Source of the DNA: Heyndrickxia sporothermodurans
Lineage (GTDB): Bacteria; Bacillota; Bacilli; Bacillales; Bacillaceae_C
Direction of reading: 5' to 3'
DNA length: 64,000 bases
Assembly: GCA_018333075.1 (NCBI GenBank)
Contig: BORH01000004.1
Location: 186,001 to 250,000 of the forward strand
Under the pieces are notes generated by a model. That model was not told the origin of the DNA, did no database searches, and was given only the letters and a program-made list of their open reading frames with translations. How positions within the stretch are numbered: position 1 is the first letter of the stretch; the number at the start of each line of letters is the position of its first letter. Shown piece after piece: positions 18,384-26,731 of this stretch. Made by a program: the position numbers and the translations under genes.

Positions 18384-18505
18384 AGCTATATGGGAATTAA
18401 TTAAGGATATTTTTTATTATTTTAAATACGATTTCCTTTCAAAGAAAGTTAAGTTTCACCCAATGAAAGTTTAGAAAAAGAAAAATATTGGATGGAGGAT
18501 TTATA

Positions 18506-18647
18506 TTGATTGAAAAGGAGCCAATACACCTAATTTTACAGCTTACCTAAATCAGGGGATAAATGGATATTTACAGACTATGGGGTGCCTTACAAAAAAG
18601 GTAGTCATGCTGAAATTTTAGATTTACAGTATTTTGATATTATCTAG
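18506..18647 (+). pseudogene. Possible frameshifted remnant of a small gene
   Basis: A GGAGG precedes TTG at 18506, which opens a 14-codon frame (IEKEPIHLILQLT) ending in TAA. One base over, the reading continues as KSGDKWIFTDYGVPYKKG and SHAEILDLQYFDII to a stop at 18647. The join LT/KSGDKW looks natural, so one indel may have broken the gene. The text after the join resembles the end of small secreted proteins with a W-x-V/F-x-D-Y-G pattern. Family unknown. Confidence 0.35.
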
Positions 18648-18689
18648 CTGGAGTAGGGTTCATTTTTGCATAGAGGAGTAGAAACATTC

Positions 18690-19778
18690 ATGGAAAATAA
18701 AAACTTAACGTGGTTAGAGGCATTTTTTGATTTAATCTTTGTGGCTGCCATAGCAAAAGCTACGCACCTGTTAATGCATGAAGAACATGGGGTTATTCCG
18801 GTTGAATATCTGTTAAAGTTTGGTTTAATTTTCGTCCCTATTTGGTGGGCATGGGTAGGTCAGTCTTTATTTATCAATCGTTTTGGTAAGGATTGTGTTA
18901 CCCAACGTTTGTTTATGATCGTTCAAATGGTATTTATAATATTGATGACAGCCAGTCTGTCTGTTAACTTTGATCCATATTATATCCCTTTCCTCATAGG
19001 CTACTTAGGAATCCGCCTTTTAACATCTATGCAATATCTATGGATTAGTAGGTGGGAGAGTGGACCTCGCAGACGAGCAGCGGTTTATTTAGGATATGGC
19101 TTTTTTATTGGTATTACTGTCTCTTTATTTTCCGTTTTCTTCGTCTCCTGGCCGCGATATCTTATCCTATACCTTGGTATTTTTATTGATATTGTTGTCC
19201 CTATTTTAGGTCGTAAATATCTGGTCAAAGCGCCAACGGATACCTCTCATCTGCTAGAAAGGTTTGGTCTTTTTACTATTATTTTGTTTGGAGAATCGAT
19301 TGTTAGCTTAATTGCAGTCCTACATCCAGAAAAAGGAGATTGGGAAGCGATTATTTTTACCATTATATCATTTGTCATTGTTATTGCCATGTGGTGGCAA
19401 TATTTTGATAATATAGAGAAAAAGGTTGACAAAAAAATAAAGTCCACCGGGCAAGCAATTATTTATGGACATTTATTTATTTATATGTCTTTAAGTATCA
19501 TTGCATCGGCGATTCAGTTAGCATTTTTACAGGACATTCATTATCAGTTTTTGTTAATCTTGACCTTTGCGGCCACTCTTATCTACTTTTTATCAACTAC
19601 ACTGGTGTTCCATAAATATCGAATTTTTAAGCATCGTTTGAGCGTTTACCATTTAGGTTTATTTTTATTGATTTTAGCAGCGTTTCTTATCATAGATCTT
19701 GTCTTAAGCGTTCCAAACATCTTAATATTTGTTCAGCTTGCCGTATTCTTTCTTATATATGCGAAAGTAACAACGTAA
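18690..19778 (+). CDS. ltrA: Low temperature requirement A (LtrA) family membrane protein
   Basis: A 362-residue protein with about ten transmembrane helices. LtrA hallmarks are the N-terminal LTWLEAFFDLIFVAAIAK, PIWWAWVGQSLFINRF, and the later LLERFGLFTIILFGESIV. The founding member is needed for Listeria growth at low temperature; the molecular function is unknown. A GAGGAG lies before ATG 18690; a TTG eight codons upstream overlaps that site and is less likely. Confidence 0.88.
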   Translation: MENKNLTWLEAFFDLIFVAAIAKATHLLMHEEHGVIPVEYLLKFGLIFVPIWWAWVGQSLFINRFGKDCVTQRLFMIVQMVFIILMTASLSVNFDPYYIPFLIGYLGIRLLTSMQYLWISRWESGPRRRAAVYLGYGFFIGITVSLFSVFFVSWPRYLILYLGIFIDIVVPILGRKYLVKAPTDTSHLLERFGLFTIILFGESIVSLIAVLHPEKGDWEAIIFTIISFVIVIAMWWQYFDNIEKKVDKKIKSTGQAIIYGHLFIYMSLSIIASAIQLAFLQDIHYQFLLILTFAATLIYFLSTTLVFHKYRIFKHRLSVYHLGLFLLILAAFLIIDLVLSVPNILIFVQLAVFFLIYAKVTT

Positions 19779-20000
19779 CGACCAGATTAAGATAATGGCT
19801 TAGTAGCAATATGCAGAGGGTTTGTTTAGTATATTAATAAAGAAAATGGCTTATATAGACACTAAGAAACCCGGACTTCTTTGAGGAATAAAACAATTTT
19901 GAAGAAACAAGAAAATTATTAGTAAAAGTAGTTGAATAAGATTATTTCTTATTCATACAATTCGATAAATGGTATTCGCTAACCTAAAGGAGGGAATGGG

Positions 20001-21209
20001 ATGTACTTAAATAGTTATGCTAAAGTAATTGTGAACATTGGAGTAGCAGTTGAAAAAGGTGATTTAATAAAAATCAGTTTTTATCATGAGCATGTACCTT
20101 TAGTACGTGAAATAGCTAAAGAAGCCTATAAAAGTGGAGCAAAATATGTTGCGCTTGATTTTAGGGACAGAGAAATTGAAAAAGATAGATTTCAATTTTT
20201 AGCGGAGAAGTACATAGAGGAATTTCCAAAACCAATTGTCGAGAATGAACTAAATTATGCAGAATCTGGTTTTACAAATATAACTATACTATCACCAACT
20301 TTTTCATCAAAAAATGAACAATTAATTAAAAGAGAATCTACAATAAATAAAGCTAAAGCACTAGCAATGTCCCCTGTTCGTCGTTATGGTATGGAAAATA
20401 ATAATAAATGGGTTGTTGTAAATGCACCTACAAAAGAATGGGCAGTGAATGTTTTTCCAGACCTCCCTCCTGAAAAAGCATTTGAACGTTTGTGGGAAAA
20501 TGTTTATATAGCAACAAAATCGAATGAACCTGATCCAGTATTGGCATGGAAAAAACAAGATCATAATTTAAAAAACATCGCAAAAAAATTAAACGAATAT
20601 CAGTTTACAGCCATACATTTTATCAGTGAGAAAACGGATTTGACAGTTTCTTTAGTAAAAGATCATGTCTGGATTGGTGGATCAGAAACAACGAAAGATG
20701 GAAGAAGTTTCATATCAAATATACCAGTAGAAGAAGTGTGGACAATGCCTAATAAATATAAAGTGAATGGGTATGTTTTCGTCACGAAACCTCTCATATT
20801 AGGTGGTCAAACAATTGAAAATATTAAGCTATTTTTTCAAAACGGAAAAGTGGTAAAGATTGCACCTGAAAATGAGGTTCTTCAAAGTTTTCTTCTAACG
20901 GATGAAGGGGCTTCAATGCTTGGTGAAGTCGCACTTGTTCCAGCTAATTCAAGTATTGAAAAAACCGGAATCACCTTCAAAAGTACCTTATTTGATGAAA
21001 ATGCTGCTTCCCATATTGCTTTCGGACAAGCCTATATTGATAATATCTCTAATGATATACCTAGGACAGAAGAAGAACTAATGCAACTAGGAATGAATTG
21101 TTCAGCGGTTCATCTTGATATAATGATTGGTGATAATTCTATGAGTGTATACGGATTTTTAAATGAAGAAAAGATTCTTATTATGGAAAACGGTATGTGG
21201 AAAATCTGA
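20001..21209 (+). CDS. M29-family aminopeptidase (AmpS/AmpT type)
   Basis: A cytoplasmic metallo-aminopeptidase of 402 residues, close to the usual M29 length of about 410. The metal-ligand regions are recognisable: GEVALVPANSSI (first Glu), STLFDENAASHIAFGQAY (Glu and His), and HLDIMIGDNSMSVYG (His and Asp). These enzymes act as dimers with two Zn or Co ions and release N-terminal residues from peptides. GGAGGG stands 5 bases before the ATG. No operon partner. Confidence 0.9.
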   Translation: MYLNSYAKVIVNIGVAVEKGDLIKISFYHEHVPLVREIAKEAYKSGAKYVALDFRDREIEKDRFQFLAEKYIEEFPKPIVENELNYAESGFTNITILSPTFSSKNEQLIKRESTINKAKALAMSPVRRYGMENNNKWVVVNAPTKEWAVNVFPDLPPEKAFERLWENVYIATKSNEPDPVLAWKKQDHNLKNIAKKLNEYQFTAIHFISEKTDLTVSLVKDHVWIGGSETTKDGRSFISNIPVEEVWTMPNKYKVNGYVFVTKPLILGGQTIENIKLFFQNGKVVKIAPENEVLQSFLLTDEGASMLGEVALVPANSSIEKTGITFKSTLFDENAASHIAFGQAYIDNISNDIPRTEEELMQLGMNCSAVHLDIMIGDNSMSVYGFLNEEKILIMENGMWKI

Positions 21210-21316
21210 AATTTGATCTAGCAAAAGAAAGTCAAATGTCAATTCGGGTTAAGTACTGCACATATGAAGTTTCCCGGAGTCCGAATCGAAAACAGTAAAG
21301 TTTAAATAAATAAAAC

Positions 21317-21345
21317 TTGACAAAATAATTTATTTATGCTATAAT
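21317..21345 (+). promoter_or_regulatory. Consensus sigma-A promoter of the methyltransferase gene
   Basis: TTGACA (21317-21322) and TATAAT (21340-21345) are both perfect and are separated by the ideal 17 bp. Transcription should start near 21352, giving a leader of about 80 bases. Confidence 0.88.
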
Positions 21346-21372
21346 TTACTTTTGGTTAATTTAATTATATAA

Positions 21373-21405
21373 TAGGATTCTCCTGGCCAGGGGAATCCTA
21401 TTTTT
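21373..21405 (+). terminator. Intrinsic terminator inside the methyltransferase leader (attenuator)
   Basis: A near-perfect 28-bp palindrome (14-bp arms, one G-T pair) is followed by TTTTTGTTTT. It lies between the consensus promoter at 21317-21345 and the start codon at 21431, so transcripts must read through it to reach the gene. This is the layout of attenuation control. Confidence 0.75.
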
Positions 21406-21430
21406 GTTTTAAATGAAGGAGTGTGTTTTC

Positions 21431-22336
21431 ATGAAAAACGGAGAGCCCAGTTTAACTTCATTAATATCAGCATTTGGAAGAGCATATCATAGTCAATTTG
21501 ATACACCCAAAATTTTTAATGATTATTTAGCCAAAGATTTAATTTCAAAAAATGAATTTAATAACATCAAAGAAAATATGGTTCAAGGCATACATTTCTT
21601 CAACAAAGAATTCCAAGGAAATGCAGAAGAAATATTAAAATGGATTACACAAATTCAACTTTCTCCAACGCCATTAGCGCGTGCAGCGTATTGCGAAAAA
21701 GTATTACTTAATGAAGTGAAGTTAGGATTAAAACAATATATCATACTTGGAGCTGGATTAGATACATTTTGTTTCCGTTATCCTGAATTGAATGACAGTC
21801 TAAAAATCTTTGAAATTGATTATCCATCGACACAGGAATCTAAGAAGAAAAGATTAGATCAAGCAAACTTAATAATCCCGAATAATCTTCATTTTGTTCC
21901 TATGGACTTCACTAAAGAGTTTTCTTATAGAACTCTAATAGATGAAGGCTTTGAATCTAACAAAAAAACCTTCTTTAGTCTGTTAGGTGTGTCATATTAT
22001 CTAACGAAAGAGGAAATTGCAAGTCTGATAGATACATTATTTGCTAAAGTACCATCTGGAAGTTCCATCGTTTTTGATTATGCAGACGAAAAACTATTTG
22101 AAGAAAAAGGAATCTACAATCGAGTTGAAAATATGGTGAATATGGCTGCAGCAAGCGGAGAATCGATGAAATCGTGTTTTTCTTATGATGAAATGGAGAA
22201 GATGCTAGAAAAATCAGGTTTACTCATTTATGAACATTTGACTCCAGCTAAAATTAATAAGCTTTATTTTGAAAATCGTACTGATTATCTAACAGCCTTT
22301 GAAACCATTCATTATCTTCACGTTGTAAAAAAATAA
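21431..22336 (+). CDS. SAM-dependent methyltransferase (leucine carboxyl methyltransferase-like family)
   Basis: A 301-residue class I methyltransferase. The SAM site motif is IILGAGLDTFCFRYPEL, followed by the acidic loop FEIDYPSTQESKKKRL and then FVPMDFTKE. That combination is typical of the putative methyltransferase group related to leucine carboxyl methyltransferases and polyketide O-methyltransferases. The substrate is unknown. I start it at ATG 21431, 9 bases after AAGGAG. The in-frame ATG at 21413 lies directly upstream of that site. A strong promoter plus a leader terminator implies conditional expression. Confidence 0.85.
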   Translation: MKNGEPSLTSLISAFGRAYHSQFDTPKIFNDYLAKDLISKNEFNNIKENMVQGIHFFNKEFQGNAEEILKWITQIQLSPTPLARAAYCEKVLLNEVKLGLKQYIILGAGLDTFCFRYPELNDSLKIFEIDYPSTQESKKKRLDQANLIIPNNLHFVPMDFTKEFSYRTLIDEGFESNKKTFFSLLGVSYYLTKEEIASLIDTLFAKVPSGSSIVFDYADEKLFEEKGIYNRVENMVNMAAASGESMKSCFSYDEMEKMLEKSGLLIYEHLTPAKINKLYFENRTDYLTAFETIHYLHVVKK

Positions 22337-22345
22337 ATAATTAGC

Positions 22346-22382
22346 AAAAATGACCGAACAATCTTTTGTCGGTCATTTTTTT
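22346..22382. terminator. Bidirectional terminator between convergent genes
   Basis: AAAAATGACCGA pairs with TCGGTCATTTTT (22346-22357 with 22369-22380), with A and T runs on both flanks. It serves the methyltransferase and the convergent serine hydrolase. Confidence 0.9.
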
Positions 22383-22421
22383 AGCATTCTTTTATATTTA
22401 TTTAAATAGAGGAAAATATAT

Positions 22422-23435
22422 TTAGTCTAAGAAAGCTGGAATAATATATTCCTTTATCAGTGTCCATCTGTCACGCGGATTCATGATGAATTCTGATGCA
22501 ATTGCTACGACAAGTTCTTTTTCTGGAATGCAGCAAATGATATTGCCGCCATCACCTAGTGCTGAGTATACCAAAACTTCTTCCTCTTCATATAACCACC
22601 ATAGATAACCGTATTTATTGGGGTTCATTGCTGTTGATTTGTTAATCCATGACTCGGAAATAATCCGTTGTTTGTTCCAAATGCCACGGTTCACATATAG
22701 AAGGCCAAAACGTGCCATATCACGGGGGCTGAGTGTAAGTCCCCACCCTCCTGTAGAGTTACTATTTGGATCTTTAACCCATCCTTTTACATTTTTTCCG
22801 AATAGATCCTCAAAACCGAATGATTTCATTTCATAATCCGGAATTTCTTTTATGCCGATTGGTTTAAATAAGCGTTCGTTAGCGAATTCACGGGCACTTT
22901 TTCCTGTGGTACGAGTAATGATGCTTGAAAGCAGGTGTGCTCCTGCAGTGGAATACTTAAAAGTTCCAATACTTCCCTTTTTGCCTAGTATATCGAGAGT
23001 ATACTTTACCCAGTCTGGTTGCATACATAACTTGTCCAGCGGTTCGTGCCAGTCCTCAAATGGATAGGGGGCTGTCATCGTGAGCAGATGTCGTAAGGTA
23101 ATTTCTCGTTTCTGGCTATCATTAGCATCAGGAACATAGTCGGGGAAAAAATCGAGCACCTTCTGGTCAATATTTTGAATATATCCTGCATCTATGGCAA
23201 TACCAATGAGAGCGGATATGATACTTTTCGTTACTGATGCCACATGGTGCGTATCATCCAGGCCATAGCCATTATAATATTTTTCATAAGCAATATATCC
23301 GTTTCTCACAACAACAATCCCGTTTATATTGCTGTACTCGGATTTTATTATAGGGTCGATCTTTGAAAGCTTTTTTAAGTCGATTTTCAAGGCAGCCGCA
23401 TCTTCTATAGTTGGCCAGTATTTATTTTGCATCAT
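22422..23435 (-). CDS. Serine hydrolase, class C beta-lactamase/DD-peptidase fold
   Basis: A 337-residue protein of the beta-lactamase-related esterase/peptidase family. The catalytic SxxK motif is SVTK (about residues 67-70), and the second motif Tyr lies in YSTAGAHLL. There is no signal peptide, so it is probably cytoplasmic and likely an esterase rather than a true lactamase. It follows the MerR-family gene by 16 bases on the same strand and is probably expressed from the MerR-type promoter upstream of both. ATG ATG at the start follows GGAGG. Confidence 0.85.
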   Translation of the reverse strand: MMQNKYWPTIEDAAALKIDLKKLSKIDPIIKSEYSNINGIVVVRNGYIAYEKYYNGYGLDDTHHVASVTKSIISALIGIAIDAGYIQNIDQKVLDFFPDYVPDANDSQKREITLRHLLTMTAPYPFEDWHEPLDKLCMQPDWVKYTLDILGKKGSIGTFKYSTAGAHLLSSIITRTTGKSAREFANERLFKPIGIKEIPDYEMKSFGFEDLFGKNVKGWVKDPNSNSTGGWGLTLSPRDMARFGLLYVNRGIWNKQRIISESWINKSTAMNPNKYGYLWWLYEEEEVLVYSALGDGGNIICCIPEKELVVAIASEFIMNPRDRWTLIKEYIIPAFLD

Positions 23436-23451
23436 AAATTCCTCCAGTTCA

Positions 23452-24276
23452 TTATTTTTTCTTTACCGGAAAATATACTTCGGTTACCATTTCTTCAGAA
23501 GCAGTGTCATGGTTGGGTTCGGTTATATATTTTTCATATGGTGATTTCACCAATTCGTATCCTTCATTTTCTACCCATTCCCTTAGCTTGGCATATACCG
23601 ATGTCAGTTCTGAATATGAGCCCTTTAGAACAGACTTCGCACAAAGACCTCCAGCCAAATCTCTTGTTCCTTTTACGACTTCCTCTATCGGGATAGCAAA
23701 CTCTGTATCATTTCCAGCAGGATTGTATTCAGCACTGTGATAAATAGTCATTGGTGTACCAAGCAAGGTGAGTTTTTCAGTTGCAATCTTTTCATATAGA
23801 CCGCTAAAATACTTTCCATATCCAGCAGCATAGTCCTCACTAGTCAGCATTTGACGCGTATAAAGAATATTCATTGTCTGGGTTTCAACAAGTTGAACTT
23901 CTATATTGTCAAGGCATGACATCAATGGAATGCCATTCTCTAAATTTAAAATATCATTACTTATTTTTTTAAAAGTATATTCAAGAGTATTTAGTCTTTC
24001 TTGTATTTCCCTTCTCTTGAAATTAAGGGAAGAACGAAGCTTCTCTTCTGATTGATCCTCTTCCAAATCTAGAATGTCTTTGATTTCTTCCAAAGAAAAA
24101 TGATAAGACTTCAATCGGTTGATAAAGAGCATCTTTTTTAGTTGATTAATAGAATAATATCTATACCCACTTTCAGGATTAATCTCATCTGGATTTATTA
24201 ATCCAATTTCGTCATAATATCGAAGTGTTTTTGTAGACACTCCACATATCTTTGAGAATTCTCCAATCGATAGCAA
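23452..24276 (-). CDS. MerR-family regulator with GyrI-like effector domain (BmrR type)
   Basis: The N-terminal MerR DNA-binding domain reads LSIGEFSKICGVSTKTLRYY, GLINPDEINPESGYRYY, and a coiled coil follows at about 80-115. The C-terminal half (about 120-274) has the GyrI/effector-binding pattern found in BmrR-like multidrug sensors. The best start is TTG 24276, 5-6 bases after GGAGGTGG; an in-frame ATG seven codons earlier overlaps that site. It is cotranscribed with the serine hydrolase and probably controls both from the 19-bp-spacer promoter just upstream. Confidence 0.88.
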   Translation of the reverse strand: MLSIGEFSKICGVSTKTLRYYDEIGLINPDEINPESGYRYYSINQLKKMLFINRLKSYHFSLEEIKDILDLEEDQSEEKLRSSLNFKRREIQERLNTLEYTFKKISNDILNLENGIPLMSCLDNIEVQLVETQTMNILYTRQMLTSEDYAAGYGKYFSGLYEKIATEKLTLLGTPMTIYHSAEYNPAGNDTEFAIPIEEVVKGTRDLAGGLCAKSVLKGSYSELTSVYAKLREWVENEGYELVKSPYEKYITEPNHDTASEEMVTEVYFPVKKK

Positions 24277-24311
24277 GTGGCCACCTCCATTCTTCACATT
24301 TGCTCAATTCA

Positions 24312-24342
24312 TTTATACACCTTCCCCTTAGGGAAAAGTCAA
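24312..24342 (-). promoter_or_regulatory. MerR-type promoter/operator
   Basis: On the minus strand, TTGACT (24342-24337) and TATAAA (24317-24312) are separated by 19 bp, the over-long spacing typical of MerR-activated promoters. The spacer carries the inverted repeat TTCCC-N4-GGGAA (24322-24335). It lies 36 bases before the MerR gene and points at it. Confidence 0.85.
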
Positions 24343-24379
24343 CAAAACAAGAAAATAGTTTTCAAAAAAAATATATATA

Positions 24380-24484
24380 AAGTGCCCGGGGAAGAAGTGA
24401 AAGTGTCCGATAAAATGAAAAAAGTGCCCGAGAAAGAAAGGAAAGTGTCCGATAAAATAACAAAAGTGTCCAAGTTAACAAAAA
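24380..24484. repeat. Five tandem 21-bp units
   Basis: Units begin at 24380, 24401, 24422, 24443 and 24464, exactly 21 bases apart. Each starts AAGTG(T/C)CC; most continue with GA or GATAAAAT. The plus strand could be read as heptads such as KVSDKMK and KVSDKIT, but it has no start signal. The sequence shares CCGATAAAA with units of the larger array near 39481. Confidence 0.85.
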
Positions 24485-24597
24485 ACTAATCGTCAATCAG
24501 TAAAAATGATGTTGACATTAATATTTCGAAAATATATAATTCTTTCTAAAATATTGGAAAAATTAAATCAATGATCGGAAAGAAATGATTGATTCTT

Positions 24598-24800
24598 GAT
24601 TACAGAGAGCGTTTGTATGGTGGAAAAACGTATCAAGGCTTTCATTGAGACATCCGTGAGTGCTGAAAGAAATGCTGTTAAGCAAAGTAGAATCAGTCGG
24701 TTACACCCGTTATGTGGAATGAGAGGTCGTAAATACGGCAAACTGGGTGGTACCACGGAAAAAATTCGTCCCTATTTTTATATAGGGGCGAATTTTTTTA
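24598..24800 (+). promoter_or_regulatory. T-box riboswitch leader
   Basis: The leader has the stem I AGAGAG start (near 24604), the distal GGTGGAA segment, the conserved T-box TGGGTGGTACCACG (24744-24757) that pairs with the tRNA 3' end, and a terminator (AAAAATTCGTCCCTA with TAGGGGCGAATTTTT) ending near 24797. An uncharged tRNA should block termination and turn on the downstream synthetase gene. The candidate specifier is GAC at 24649-24651 (aspartate); I am not certain of that codon. Confidence 0.9.
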
Positions 24801-24829
24801 TTTATCGTTAAAAAGGAGGAGTTTTCATT

Positions 24830-26128
24830 ATGAGTGATCTTTCAAAACGAATTTTAACAAATGAAACACGAAATAGGGTAGGGGAGACAGTAAAAATATC
24901 AGGATGGGTTCATAAAATTAGATATTTGTCGAAAATTACCTTTTTATTACTTCGTGATCGAAAAGGAATCATTCAATGCATTTTAGAAAATGAATGGCTA
25001 CACTTTAAAGTCGAAAATGAATCGATTGTTGAAATAATTGGAGATGTCGTTGAATCAAAGAAACAAAAATTAGGTGTCGAAATTCATGCGAAAAATATTA
25101 GGATAATCAATAAAAGTCAAGGGGATATACCATTTGAAATTAACCAATCAGAAATTAAAGCGGGAATGGATCATGTACTTAACTATCGAACCTTATCTTT
25201 AAGACATGAAAAAAGCCAAGCCGTTTTTAACATTCAAAGTGTAATATCCCATTTATTTGGAGAGTTTTTCACTTCACACGGATTTACACGGATCTTTACA
25301 CCGAAAATAGTCTCGCAAGGGGCAGAAGGAGGAGCCAATGTTTTTACATTAGATTACTTTGGAAAAAATGCATATTTAGCACAATCACCTCAATTTTATA
25401 AACAAATGATGGTATCCAGTGGTTTTGAGCGGGTTTTTGAAATTGGACAGGTCTTTCGGGCAGAAGAACACCATTCATCGAGACATTTAAATGAGTATGT
25501 TTCTCTCGATGTTGAAATAGGATTTGTCGAAGATGTGCATGAAATAATGAATTGGGAAACGGAACTGCTTAAATATATGTTTACCAATGTCAATCTACAA
25601 TGTAAAGACGAGTTAGAAAAACTGGGTGTTAAACTACCATTAATTACTGAGATTCCAAAGATCACTCTTAAGGAAGCTCAAAATATATTATGGAATAAAT
25701 ATCAAAAATCCTCTCCAGAAGGGGATCTGAACGGTGAAGGAGAAAAATTAATAGGAGAATATATGAAAGAAAAATATAATAGTGAATTTGTTTTTATTAC
25801 AAACTATCCTAATGCAACACGTCCAATGTATACACTACCAAGTAAAAATAGTGATTTAACAGAGTCCTTTGATTTGTTGTACAAAGGCATGGAAATTACT
25901 TCTGGAGGGCTTAGAATTCATGAATTTGAAATGCTCATAAATTCATTTTCAAATAAGGGATTGAATCCAGATGATTTTACTTCCTATATTGAAACCTTTA
26001 AATATGGTGTCCCCCCACATGGCGGATTTGCCATCGGACTAGAGAGATTGACAGCTAATTTGATTGGAGTAGCAAATGTTAGGGAGGCGACAGCATTTCC
26101 TCGTGATATCCAGAGATTAATTCCTTAG
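24830..26128 (+). CDS. aspS: Archaeal-type aspartyl-tRNA synthetase (probably nondiscriminating)
   Basis: A 432-residue class IIb synthetase of the short archaeal/eukaryotic AspRS kind, not the 590-residue bacterial kind. The N-terminal OB-fold anticodon-binding domain (about 18-105) has the pattern VKISGWVHKIR. The catalytic domain has QSPQFYKQMM, motif 2 FEIGQVFRAEEHHSSRH, and motif 3 GFAIGLERL. A His in the GWVH position is, to my knowledge, linked to relaxed recognition of tRNA-Asn as well as tRNA-Asp in archaeal enzymes. If so, this enzyme would feed Asn-tRNA formation through GatCAB. It is controlled by the T-box leader directly upstream. GGAGGAG precedes the ATG. Confidence 0.88.
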   Translation: MSDLSKRILTNETRNRVGETVKISGWVHKIRYLSKITFLLLRDRKGIIQCILENEWLHFKVENESIVEIIGDVVESKKQKLGVEIHAKNIRIINKSQGDIPFEINQSEIKAGMDHVLNYRTLSLRHEKSQAVFNIQSVISHLFGEFFTSHGFTRIFTPKIVSQGAEGGANVFTLDYFGKNAYLAQSPQFYKQMMVSSGFERVFEIGQVFRAEEHHSSRHLNEYVSLDVEIGFVEDVHEIMNWETELLKYMFTNVNLQCKDELEKLGVKLPLITEIPKITLKEAQNILWNKYQKSSPEGDLNGEGEKLIGEYMKEKYNSEFVFITNYPNATRPMYTLPSKNSDLTESFDLLYKGMEITSGGLRIHEFEMLINSFSNKGLNPDDFTSYIETFKYGVPPHGGFAIGLERLTANLIGVANVREATAFPRDIQRLIP

Positions 26129-26155
26129 TAGAAAAATAAAATATCAGCTAAGAAA

Positions 26156-26188
26156 AACAATCCCTCGCACTTGAAACGAGGGATTGTT
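26156..26188. terminator. Bidirectional terminator
   Basis: AACAATCCCTCG pairs perfectly with CGAGGGATTGTT around a 9-base loop. It separates the convergent synthetase and decarboxylase-like genes. Confidence 0.8.
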
Positions 26189-26196
26189 CATAATCA

Positions 26197-26658
26197 TTAC
26201 TTTTCTATTGTAGGCTTGTAGTGTCCAGGTATGTTATTAGCTGAAATGGCTAACCGATTCCAGCCGTTAATTGTGATAATGATTGTAACGAGGTCAATAT
26301 ATTGCTTTTCATCAAAATGAAGGCGAACTTGTTCATATAGATCATCTGATACACCGTTTGCAGAAATATTTGTGACCGCTTCTGTTAATTCTAGTGCAGC
26401 CCGTTCTGACTCCAGATAGAATGGTGTCTCACGCCATGCACTTAAACAGTAAATTCTTTGTTCGGTTTCACCATTAGCTCTAGCATCCTTCGTGTGCATA
26501 TCTAGGCAAAACGCACAACCGTTGATTTGAGAAGCGCGAATTTTAATCAATTCGATTAATTTACTATCAATGTCAGTTGTTTTCTTGTATTCCTCAAGTT
26601 GTCTCATTAATGTGACCACTTCTCGATTTGTTTTCATGTAGTTAATACGCTGTTCCAT
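26197..26658 (-). CDS. Carboxymuconolactone decarboxylase/AhpD-like protein, ECF41 partner
   Basis: A 153-residue protein of the AhpD-like fold with the redox motif C48-x2-C51 and His55 in GCAFCLDMHTKDAR. Members of this COE group (carboxymuconolactone decarboxylase, oxidoreductase, epimerase) are the standard genomic partners of ECF41 sigma factors, and the next gene upstream is one. An ECF41-type promoter lies at 26700-26726, so translation must begin downstream of it. ATG 26658 after GGAGGAG fits. The physiological substrate is not known. Confidence 0.88.
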   Translation of the reverse strand: MEQRINYMKTNREVVTLMRQLEEYKKTTDIDSKLIELIKIRASQINGCAFCLDMHTKDARANGETEQRIYCLSAWRETPFYLESERAALELTEAVTNISANGVSDDLYEQVRLHFDEKQYIDLVTIIITINGWNRLAISANNIPGHYKPTIEK

Positions 26659-26699
26659 TTTTTCTCCTCCATTAAAACGTATTGGTATTTCACTAATAA

Positions 26700-26726
26700 G
26701 ACAAAATAGAGAAGTGATTTGTGACA
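26700..26726 (-). promoter_or_regulatory. ECF41-type promoter
   Basis: On the minus strand, TGTCACA (26726-26720) is followed after exactly 16 bases by TGTC (26703-26700). The published ECF41 consensus is TGTCACA-N16-CGTC. It sits just past the sigma factor gene and points at the decarboxylase-like gene. Confidence 0.82.
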
Positions 26727-26731
26727 TAATC

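Noticed and set aside
22422-23435. Antibiotic resistance beta-lactamase
   Set aside because: It has the fold and the SVTK motif but no signal peptide and no lactamase KTG context that I can confirm; a cytoplasmic esterase-type hydrolase is the safer call.
24277-24489. 70-codon open frame over the 21-bp array with KVSDK-type heptads
   Set aside because: The repeats give an open frame because 21 is a multiple of three. There is no ribosome binding site, and its 5' part overlaps the MerR gene start and promoter on the other strand.
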